A stretch of DNA of 64,000 bases from DATBQN01 sp963799925 (GTDB lineage Bacteria > Acidobacteriota > Thermoanaerobaculia > Multivoradales > UBA5704). Under the pieces are notes generated by a model. It saw only the letters and a program-made list of their open reading frames with translations, was not told where the DNA came from and ran no database searches. The translations under genes and the position numbers were made by a program. The stretch covers positions 1,364,001-1,428,000 of the forward strand of contig CAWCYZ010000001.1 of assembly GCA_963799925.1 (NCBI GenBank), read 5' to 3'. Positions 9,501 through 17,112 of this stretch are shown here, in pieces (position 1 is the stretch's first letter; each line of letters begins with the position of its first letter).

Positions 9501-12500
9501 CGGTGGGGTCGATCCAGAAGCGCCGGCGCTCGAAGGGATAGGTGGGGAGGGCCACCCGCACCCGCCGCTCGCGGGCGTAGAAGCCGGCCCAGTCGACCGC
9601 CGCCCCGTTGGCCCAGAGCTGCCCGAGGGTCGAGAGCAGGTGCGGCAGGTCCTGCTCGGCGTCCCCGGCATCCTGCGCCTGCCGCAGCGACGACAGCACC
9701 GCGACGTTCGGCGGCTTGGCGGAGTGCTGCCTGGCGAGGGTCGCCAGGGTCTTGCCGGGGCCGACCTCGAGGAGCAGCGCCTCGCCCTCGCCGTAGAGCG
9801 TCGCGAGCCCCTCGGCGAAGCGCACCGTGCCGCGCAGGTGACGCACCCAGTGCTCCGGGTCGGTCGCCTCCGCCGCCGTGATCCAGGTGCCGGTGACGTT
9901 CGAGACGTAGGGAATCCGCGGCGCCTGCAGGTCGACCTTCCTCACCTCCTCCAGGAAGGCCGCCAGGATCGGCTCCATCATCGCCGAGTGGAAGGCGTGC
10001 GACGTGTGCAGCCGCCGGCCGGCGACGCCGTCGCCGGCGAGGCGCTCCGCGAGCGCCGCGACCGCCTCCTCCGGCCCCGACACCACCGAGCGCGCCGGCC
10101 CGTTGGTCGCCGCGAGCGAGAGCTGGTCGCCGAGGAGCGGCGCGAGCTCCGCCGCGGGCAGCGGCACGGTCAGCATGGCGCCCGGCGGCTGGCTCTGCAT
10201 CAGCCGGCCGCGCGCCGCGACCAGCGCCAGCGCCTCCGGCAGCGTCATCACCCCGGCGAGGCAGGCGGCGACGTACTCGCCGATCGAGTGGCCCATCATC
10301 GCCCGCGGCGCGATCCCCCATTCCATCCACAGCGTGGCGAGCGCGTATTCGACCGCGAAGAGGGCCGGCTGGGCGAGCGACGTCTGCTCCAGGCGGCGGG
10401 CGTGCCCGGCCGCTCGGTCCGCATCGCCGAGCCCGGCAGCCGCGAGCTCGGCAGCCGCTGGATACAGCACCTGGCGCAGGTCGAGCCCGAGGTGGGGGCG
10501 CAGGCCCTCGGCGCAGCGGTCGAGCGCGGCACGGAAGGCGGGCTCGCGACGGTAGAGCCCCTCTCCCATGCCGACGTGCTGCGCCCCCTGGCCGGAGAAG
10601 AGGTAGACGACCCGCGGGCTCTCGCCCCGCGGGCTGCCGGAGAGCAGCCGCTTGGGATCGGCGGCGGCGAGAGCGGCGGCCGCGTCGGCGCGGTCCGCGG
10701 CGACCAGGATGCGCCGGTGCTCCATCTGCTTGCGCCCGGCCTGCAGGGTGTAGGCGACGTCCGCGAGGTCCTCCTCCGGGTGCGCCTCGAGGTGAGACGC
10801 CAGGCGCGCCGTCGCGGCGTCGAGGGCGGTCGGCGTCTTCGCCGAGAGGACGAGGAGCTGGTGCGGCCGCGAGGCGCTCCCCGGCGCCCGCGCCGGCGCC
10901 TCCTCGAGGATCACGTGCGCGTTGGTGCCGCCGATGCCGAAGGCCGACACCCCGGCCCGGCGCGGCGCCCCGTTCGACTTCCAGGGCGTCGGCTCGGTGA
11001 CGACGTAGAACGGGCTGTTCGCGAAGTCGATCTGCGGGTTGGGCTCGTCGAACAGGAGGCTCGGCGGGATCAGCTCGCGGCGCAGCGCCAGGGCCGCCTT
11101 GATGAGCCCGGCGACGCCGGCCGCGGCGCCGGCGTGGCCGATGTTCGACTTCGCCGAGCCGATGCCGCAGAACTGCTTGCGGTCGGTGCGCTCGGCGAAG
11201 GCGCGGGTGAGCGCCTTGACCTCGATCGGGTCGCCCATCGGCGTGCCGGTGCCGTGCGCCTCGACGTAGCCGATGGTGTCGGGCTCGACGCCGGCGGTGA
11301 TCTGCGCGGCGCGGATCACCCGCGCCTGGCCGTCGGCGCTGGGGGCGGTGAAGCCGACCTTGGCGGCGCCGTCGTTGTTGATCGCCGAGCCCTTGATCAC
11401 GGCGTAGACGACGTCGCCGTCGGCGACCGCGTCCTCGAGGCGCTTCACCACCACGGCGCCCAGGCCGCTGCCGAAGATGGTGCCGCGCGCCTTGGCGTCG
11501 AAGGAGCGCACGTGGCCGTCGGGCGAGCCGACGTCGCCGTCGCGCGACAGGTAGCCGGTCTGCGGCACCCGCACCATGACGGCGCCGGCGACCGCCATGT
11601 CGGACTCCCCCGCGAGCAGGCTCTGGCAGGCGAAGTGGAGGGCGACGAGCGCCGTCGAGCAGGCGGTCTGCACGGTGACGCTGGCGCCGCCCAGGTTCAG
11701 CTTGTAGGCGGCGCGGGTGGCGACGTAGTCCTTGTCGTTCGAGAGCTGAGCGTTGAAGTCGCCGACCGCGGCGATCACCCCCGGATTGCGGTAGAGGTTG
11801 AGCAGGTAGGTCGGCATGCGGCAGCCGCCGTAGGTGCTGATCAGGCCCGCGTAACGGTCGGTGTCGTAGCCGGCGTGCTCGAGCGCCTCGTAGATGCACT
11901 CGGTGTAGAGGCGCTGCTGCGGGTCGAGGATCTCCGCCTCGCGCGCTCCGTAGCCGAAGAAGGCGGCGTCGAACATGTCGATCTCCTCGATCGTCCGCCC
12001 CACCAGCACGTAGTCGGGATGCGCGATGATCGACGGATCCTCCCCCACCGCCGCGAGATCCTCGGGCTTGAAGTAGGTGATCGACTCGACCCCCGCGACC
12101 AGGTTGCGCCAGTATTCCTCGACGTTCCTGGCCCCCGGGAAACGGCAGGCCATGCCGACGATGGCGATCTCCGCCCCCGTGGTCTGCCCGTCGCCGTGCC
12201 CGCCGCTCATTCCGGTCTCCTGTCCGTCGGATCCCGCCGACCGCTGCTGCTCGAACCGGCGGCGCAGCCGGTTCCTCCCCTCCTTCAGCTTCTCGGCGCG
12301 CTCGTCCGACACCGCCGGGCCGGCCGGCCCGCCGCGCCCGCCGCTCGTCTCGACCAGGTAGCGGGCGAGGGCGGCGACGGTCGGATGGTTGAAGATGTCC
12401 ACCGCCGGGATCTCGGTGCCGAAGGTCTGCTGCAGCCGCGCGTGGACCTGGACGAGCAGCAGCGAGTTGCCCCCCAGCTCGAAGAAGTTGTCGTCCACCC

Positions 12501-12984
12501 CGACGTGCTCGATCTGCAGCACCTCTCTGAGGATGCCGGCGATCTCTTTCTCCACGTCGGTTTCGGGCGCTCGGTAGGTCACGTCTTCCTCCTGGGGACC
12601 CGCGTCGAGACGCGACAGGGCCCGGCGGTCGATCTTGCCGTTGGGGGTGAGCGGGATGGCGGCGAGGAGCACCACCGCCGCGGGCACCATGTAGGCGGGG
12701 AGCTGCTCGCCGAGGCACGACCGCAGATCGGCGGCGGCGAGGACCGCGCCGGGCTCCGCCACCGCGTAGGCGAGCAGCCGGCGGTCCCCCGCCGCGTCCT
12801 CGCGCGCCAGGACCACCGCCTCGCGGACCCCCGGCACGCGGCAGAGCCGCCCCTCGATCTCCGCCAGCTCGATGCGGAAGCCGCGGATCTTGACCTGGTG
12901 GTCGGCGCGGCCGGCGAAGGTCACCTGGCCGTCGGGCAGGTAGCGGCCGAGGTCGCCGGTGCGATAGAGACGGTCGAGCTCGAT
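6502..12984 (-). CDS. NRPS-PKS segment 4: end of A4, PCP4, then KS-AT-KR-DH-ACP module
   Basis: Resumes A4 at CIELDRLYRTGDLGRYLPDG and DHQVKIRGFRIELAE, then PCP4 (Ser codon 12463-12465 in GGNSLLL). After a charged linker comes a PKS module: KS (Cys codon 11659-11661 in TACSTAL, EAHGTGT, NIGHAG), AT (GHSIGEY with Ser codon 10285-10287, HAFH, so malonyl-CoA), KR (TGGLGGLG at about 8661-8685), DH (His codon 7924-7926 in HRILGVGALP), ACP (Ser codon 6742-6744 in GGDSVLG). An ATG at 12210, preceded by 'acaggagaccgga', reproduces almost exactly the start region of the next PKS gene, but there is no stop codon between PCP4 and it. The module may therefore be made as a fusion, from an internal start, or both. 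Confidence 0.9.
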   Translation of the reverse strand: MELDRLYRTGDLGRYLPDGQVTFAGRADHQVKIRGFRIELAEIEGRLCRVPGVREAVVLAREDAAGDRRLLAYAVAEPGAVLAAADLRSCLGEQLPAYMVPAAVVLLAAIPLTPNGKIDRRALSRLDAGPQEEDVTYRAPETDVEKEIAGILREVLQIEHVGVDDNFFELGGNSLLLVQVHARLQQTFGTEIPAVDIFNHPTVAALARYLVETSGGRGGPAGPAVSDERAEKLKEGRNRLRRRFEQQRSAGSDGQETGMSGGHGDGQTTGAEIAIVGMACRFPGARNVEEYWRNLVAGVESITYFKPEDLAAVGEDPSIIAHPDYVLVGRTIEEIDMFDAAFFGYGAREAEILDPQQRLYTECIYEALEHAGYDTDRYAGLISTYGGCRMPTYLLNLYRNPGVIAAVGDFNAQLSNDKDYVATRAAYKLNLGGASVTVQTACSTALVALHFACQSLLAGESDMAVAGAVMVRVPQTGYLSRDGDVGSPDGHVRSFDAKARGTIFGSGLGAVVVKRLEDAVADGDVVYAVIKGSAINNDGAAKVGFTAPSADGQARVIRAAQITAGVEPDTIGYVEAHGTGTPMGDPIEVKALTRAFAERTDRKQFCGIGSAKSNIGHAGAAAGVAGLIKAALALRRELIPPSLLFDEPNPQIDFANSPFYVVTEPTPWKSNGAPRRAGVSAFGIGGTNAHVILEEAPARAPGSASRPHQLLVLSAKTPTALDAATARLASHLEAHPEEDLADVAYTLQAGRKQMEHRRILVAADRADAAAALAAADPKRLLSGSPRGESPRVVYLFSGQGAQHVGMGEGLYRREPAFRAALDRCAEGLRPHLGLDLRQVLYPAAAELAAAGLGDADRAAGHARRLEQTSLAQPALFAVEYALATLWMEWGIAPRAMMGHSIGEYVAACLAGVMTLPEALALVAARGRLMQSQPPGAMLTVPLPAAELAPLLGDQLSLAATNGPARSVVSGPEEAVAALAERLAGDGVAGRRLHTSHAFHSAMMEPILAAFLEEVRKVDLQAPRIPYVSNVTGTWITAAEATDPEHWVRHLRGTVRFAEGLATLYGEGEALLLEVGPGKTLATLARQHSAKPPNVAVLSSLRQAQDAGDAEQDLPHLLSTLGQLWANGAAVDWAGFYARERRVRVALPTYPFERRRFWIDPTESASSLTSSSTLSRKKKELADWFYLPEWRRAVSPPPLRAAEEGSAARWLLFADGMGLADRLADHLRDRGLPVSRVEPGAAFAVLAPGRYAIDPGRRGDYESLLAELAAAGELPDVIAHLWGVGAEPGGPLPEGEVAAAIDRGFYSLLHLAQGLVKAGVTSRAVRLGVVANRLFRVHPGDLPVPEKAVALGPAKVIPQEHSNLACRSVDVVWPLAEAAADELVETLAAELAAASEPAVAYRDGERWVQGYHPLRVEEPAARPLPPRLRERGVYLITGGLGGLGLVFAEHLAREARARLVLVGRTPLPAPAAWDAWLAGHAADDAVSGKIRQLRAIEALGAEVLPIAASVTDLESMRGAVAAARERFGALHGIVHSAGVAGAGIIQLKTREMADRVLAPKVSGTRVLDALLAESPEPLDFLLLCSSTAAVIGGVGQVDYCGANNYLDAYAQARSAAGLTVSVDWSAWQEVGMAVDTAPPPSLRAAAPPSVSPAAALHWMIDGRLSETADEVVFTTEFGADRHWPLEEHRILGVGALPGTTWIELARAAFALWSGAGAAPVELRDLLFQSPFMVPDGERKEARITLSRDALGCGFRIASAAAGSAGGNGGDTAWQEHARGRIAALADDRESAEIRHDLAALVASFDREVDFRWTIESAEQQSPVTWGPHWKESVRRVLAGADGVLVELELPERFRGDLAQLAIHPALLDVATSLATLAGGEVYLPFAYRRIVFRRPLPARVFSHIRRADDGEPREVIHFDILLLDDSGAELMALEGFTMKRLRESLGRMQRPAAAAAPPARAGREKERPKEKGLLASGGMLSAEGVEAFRRVLSLSRMPQVVVSPRDLAAVLEQARAVDRSRIMERAAGARAQQANHPRPDLPNPYVAPSGEVEARLAEIWQESLGIQQVGVHDNFFDLGGDSVLGVQMISRCMDAGLKLSPEQLFEHQTIAELAAVLASAPATAAAAAPEGDGIDAEDLAAASLSQAELDRVFSSLERLPS

Positions 12985-15749
12985 GCAGCCCGGCGCCATC
13001 GCCGGCGGCCCACGGGTTCTGCAGGAACTTCTCCGCCGTGAGCGCCGGGTCGCCGCGGTAGCCGCGCGCGATGTGCGGGCTGCGCAGCGCGATCTCCCCC
13101 ACCTCGCCGATCCCGGCGAGGCCGGCGGGCGGAGCGCCGGAGTCCCCGCCGCTCGCGGCGCCCGCCGCGGCCGCGAGGCCGCCCGGGGCGAGCACCAGGA
13201 GCTGCACGCCGGGGATGCCGCGGCCGAGCGGCAGGACCTCGCGCGAGCGCTCCTCGCGCCCCCGGCCATCGTTCGCCGGCGGCGGCGGCAGCACGTGGTA
13301 GCCCACGGCGCGCTGCGTCTCGGTGCTGCCGTAGTGGTTGACGACGGTGAGCTGCGGCGCCAGCCGGCGCAGGCGCGCGACGATGAAGCGCGTCAGCACG
13401 TCGCCGACCAGGAACACGTAGCGCAGGCTGGGGATCGCCGCCGCCGGCCCGGCGGCGGGAGAAGGGGAATCCGCCGCGCCGCCCACGGGGAGCGCCGCCG
13501 CGGGCGCCGCCGTCTCGGTCAGCACCTGCGCCATCGCCGGGGTGAGGTTGGCGACCGTCACCCCCTCCTGCCGCATCCAGCGCGCGAGATAGCCCGGCAC
13601 CATCATGCGGTCGGGGTCGGGGACGGCGAGCGAGGCGCCGAGGCAGAGCGGCGTGAAGAGGTCGCGCTGCAGCGGATCGTGGGCCACCGCCGAGAGCATG
13701 CTGAAGCGGTCGGCCGGGGTGAAGCCGTAGCGCTCCGCCATCCAGGGAAGGAAGTGGCTGAGCGAGCCATGCAGCCCCTCGATCCCCTTCGGCGCCCCGG
13801 TCGAGCCGGAGGTGAAGGCGAGGTAGGCGAGATCGCCGGGGCCGACCGCGACCGCGGGCGCCGTCTCCGGCAGCGCGGCGAAGAGCGCGCTCAAAGCCGC
13901 GTCCCCCCAGGCGGGCAGCACCAGCCGGCGCGCCGCGGGGAAGGTCGCCGCGAGGTGGAGATCGAGCTCGGGAGCGAGCGGGCCGGCGGCGGCGAGGTGC
14001 AGCCAGGCGGCCGGCGCGGCGAGCGCGAGCACCTCGATCTGCCGCGGCGCGGGGTACGCCGGGTCGAGGATGACGAAGGCCGCGCCGGCCTTGAGCACGC
14101 CGAGCACCGTCCATGCCAGGGCGGCGCTGCGGTGGCCGTAGATGCCGACCGCGTCGCCCTTCTTCACCCCCATGGCGATCAGGCGGTGGGCGAGGCGGTT
14201 GGCCTGCGCCTCGAGCTCGCCGTAGGTCCAGGCGCCGTCGCGGTCGCGGACGGCGGGACGGCCGGGGTCCTCGGCGGCGCGCCGTCCGATCAGCTCGTGG
14301 ACGGCGCCGCGCCAGGCGGCGTCGAGCGGCGTCCGCGGGTCGGGGAGGACGGCCGCCGCGGCCGGGGTGAGGAGCGACAGGCTCTCGATCGGCCGCGCCG
14401 GGTCGGCCGCCGCCTGCTCGAGGATGAGCTCGAGCTGCGCCAGCAGCTCCTCGCTCCGCGCCGCCGCGAAGAGGTCGGCGTTGTAGACCAGCTCGACCGT
14501 CATCCCCTCGCCCTCGTGCCGCAGGTAGGCGGTGAGGTCGAACTTCGACGGCGGCTCGGGGAGGGCGAGCTCGCAGAGCGTCACCCCCGGCAGCGACAGC
14601 TCGGGGAGGGGGAAGTTGAGCAGGTTGAAGTAGACCTGGAAGAGGGGCGTCCGCGACAGGTCGCGCTCCGGCTGCAGGGCGTCGAGGAGCATCTCGAAGG
14701 GCACGTCCTGATGGGCGTAGGCGCCGAGCGCCGTCTCCCGCACCCGCGCCACCAGCTCGGCGAAGGCGGGGTCGCCGGCGAGGTCGGTGCGCAGCACCAG
14801 GGTGTTGAGGAACATCCCGATCAGCCCCTCGACCTCGGCGCGAGCGCGGCCGGCGATCGGCGAGCCGACGACGACGTCGGACTCGCCGGCGAGCCGGTGC
14901 AGCAGCACCTCGAAGGCGGCGAGGAGGGTCATGAAGAGCGTCGCGCCGGCGTCGCGGCCGAGCCGCCGCAGGCGGCCGGTGAGCTCGCCGCCGAGCCGCC
15001 GCGTGCGGCTGCCGCCGCGGTAGGTCTGCACCGCCGGCCGCGGCCGGTCGGTCGGCAGCTCGAGGCCGCCGCCGAGGCCGGCGAGGCGGCGGCGCCAGTA
15101 GTCGAGCTGCCCGGCGAGCGCCTCGCCGCTGCGGTGGCGGCGCTGCCAGACGGCGTAGTCGGCGTACTGGACCGGCAGCGCCGGGAGGGCCGGCGGGCGC
15201 CCCTCGACGCGGGCGCGGTAGAGCTCCGAGCACTCGGCCGTGAGCACGCCGAGCGACCAGCCGTCGCCGACGATGTGATGGAGGGTGAGGAGGAGCGCCC
15301 AGTCCGCCTCGCCGAGGCGGAGCAGGCGGGCGCGCCAGAGCGGCGCGCGGGCGAGGTCGAAGGGCGCGGCGGCCTCCGCCGCGGCGAGCCGGGCGAGCTC
15401 CGCCTCGCGCGCCGCCGGCGGCAGCGCGGCGAGGTCGATCCGCGGCAGCAGCGGCAGGTCCGCCGGGAGGAAGGGCAGCACCCTCTGCACCGGGCGGCCC
15501 TCGACGCTGCCGAACTCGGTGCGCAGCGACCCGTGCCGCCGCGCCACCGCGGCGAGGCTGTCGGCGAAGGCGCCGGGATCGAGGGCGCCGGCGAGGCGCA
15601 GCGCCGCCGGGATGTTGTACGACGCGCTCCCCGGCTCGAAGCGGTCGAGGATCCACAGGCGCTCCTGGGCGAACGAGAGCGGCAGCCCGCGGCCGCCGGA
15701 GGCCTCGCCGGCGACGGGCGTGATCGGCGGCACGACGGCGGCCGCGTCG
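12985..15749 (-). CDS. NRPS segment 3: C4 and Lys2-like A4 (most of it), in a further shifted frame
   Basis: C4 starts with LSFAQERLWILDRFEPGS and has an intact HHIVGDG (about 15265-15285). A4 is unlike A1-A3: its A3 core is FTSGSTGAPKGIEG, and where others have FDxS it has AHDPLQRDLFTP, followed by VANLTPAMAQVL, FLVGDVLT and NHYGSTETQRAVGY. These motifs are those of the fungal Lys2 / alpha-aminoadipate reductase adenylation domain. By-eye pocket D-P-R-N-F-V-H-R-A resembles the Lys2 aminoadipate code as I remember it, so an acidic or aminoadipate-like substrate is possible but unproven. The frame leaves homology after EKFLQNPWAAGDGAG near 12990. The frame is wide open on both sides because of the base composition. 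Confidence 0.85.
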
Positions 15750-17112
15750 CGCGGCCGCGGACGGCGGCGACCTCCGCCGCCAGCTCGGCGACCGTCGGCC
15801 GCTCGAAGAGCCGGCGCAGCGGCAGCTCCACCCCCAGCGCCTCGCGAATGCGCGCCGCGAGCTGGGTGGCGAGGAGCGAATGGCCGCCGAGGTCGAAGAA
15901 GTCGTCGTGGATGCCGATCCGCGGCATGCCGAGGATCTCGGAGTAGAGCTCGGCGAGCAGCTCCTCGACGGCGTCGCGCGGCGCGGCGAACGGCGCCTCG
16001 GACGGCGAGCCGGCCGCCTCCGGCGCCGGGAGCGCCCGGCGGTCGAGCTTGCCGTGCGCGGTGAGCGGCAGCGCCGGCAGAGCGACGAAGAACGACGGCA
16101 CCATGTGCTCGGGGAGCCGCTGCCGCAGGTAGTCGCGGAGCTCGGCCGGGCGCGGCGCCTCGCCGTCCCGAGCGACGACGTAGGCCGCCAGGCGCTTGCC
16201 GCCGCTGGGGTCCGGCATGGCGACCACCGCGCACTCGCGCAGCCGCGGGTGAGCGGCGAGCGTCACCTCGACCTCGCCCAGCTCGATGCGGAAGCCGCGC
16301 ACCTTGACCTGATGATCGATGCGGCCGAGGAACTCGATGCGGCCGTCGGGGAGGTGGCGCGCCAGGTCGCCGACGCGGTAGAGGCGGGCGCCCGGCGTCG
16401 TCCCGAGGCCCGCGAAGGGGTCGGGGACGAAGGCCGCCGCCGTCAGCTCCGGACGGTCGAGGTAGCCGCGGGCGAGGCCGTCGCCGCCGGTCAGCAGCTC
16501 GCCCGGCACGCCGATCGGCACCGGCCAGCCGGCGCGGTCGACCAGCACGACGCGGGAGTTGGCGACCGGCCGGCCGATCGAGACCGTCGCGCCCACCTGC
16601 CCGGGCGCGCTCATCACGCCGCAGGAGGTGTAGGTCGAGTTCTCGGTGGGGCCGTAGCCGTCGGTCACCACCAGGCCCGGCATCGCGGCGAGGAGCCGCC
16701 GGACGTGCCCCGGCGAGAGGACGTCGCCCCCCGCGTGCACGTGCCGCACCCCGGCGAACGCCTGGATCTCCTGGTCGACCAGCTGGTGGAAGCGGCCGGC
16801 GGTCAGGAAGGTCGCGGTCACCCCGCCGTCGCGCATCACCGCCGCGAGATCGGCCGGCGAGAGGTCGCCCGGCGGCGCGATCAGCAGGCGGCCGCCGTTG
16901 AGGAGCGCCGCCCAGATCTCGAGCGACGAGGTGTCGAAGGAGAGCGGCGACAGCAGCAGCCAGGTGTCCGCCGGCGTGAAGCCGGCCCGGCCGTTGCCGC
17001 GCACCAGGCGCACGATGCCGCGGTGGACGACGACGACGCCTTTCGGCTTGCCCGTCGAGCCCGAGGTGTACATGACGTAGGCCGGGCTGTCCGGCCCCGC
17101 CCCGGAGGCCAC
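15750..17112 (-). CDS. NRPS segment 2: rest of A3 and PCP3, in a shifted frame
   Basis: This frame opens with GTG at 17112 (VASGAGPDSPAYV) but the sequence starts mid-domain just before the A3 core YTSGSTGKPKG, so it continues segment 1 rather than starting a new protein. It contains GYGPTENSTYT, the GELLTGGDGLARGY and YRVGDLARHLPDG cores, DHQVKVRGFRIELGE, the A10 Lys in HGKLDRR, and a PCP with Ser codon at 15877-15879 (GGHSLLA). Pocket residues by eye: D-T-L-F-H-G-G-T-Y, not a code I recognise, perhaps a small hydrophobic residue. The frame runs open to 14929 but leaves homology near 15750, shortly after PCP3. The shift lies in a GC-alternating stretch rather than in a homopolymer. Confidence 0.85.

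Larger units (their letters stand above)
684..12210 (-). repeat. Tandem duplication of a whole PKS module (684-6479 and 6502-12210)
   Basis: The two KS-AT-KR-DH-ACP modules match over their full length, including the ribosome-binding region and the first residues (MSAGHDDG against MSGGHGDG). KS and AT stretches are nearly identical in DNA at a constant offset of 5734 bases (for example, 5305 pairs with 11039 and 4270 with 10004). In the DH/ACP part the offset is 5830, because the linkers differ by indels. KR and DH are less alike than KS and AT, consistent with duplication followed by gene conversion in KS-AT. Confidence 0.88.

Noticed and set aside
6346..13041. Long plus-strand open frame over the PKS module
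   Set aside because: No domain homology; it mirrors the real minus-strand frame in reverse.
17112..17112. GTG at 17112 as the start of a separate NRPS protein
   Set aside because: It falls in the middle of adenylation domain A3; the upstream half of that domain is in the preceding frame.
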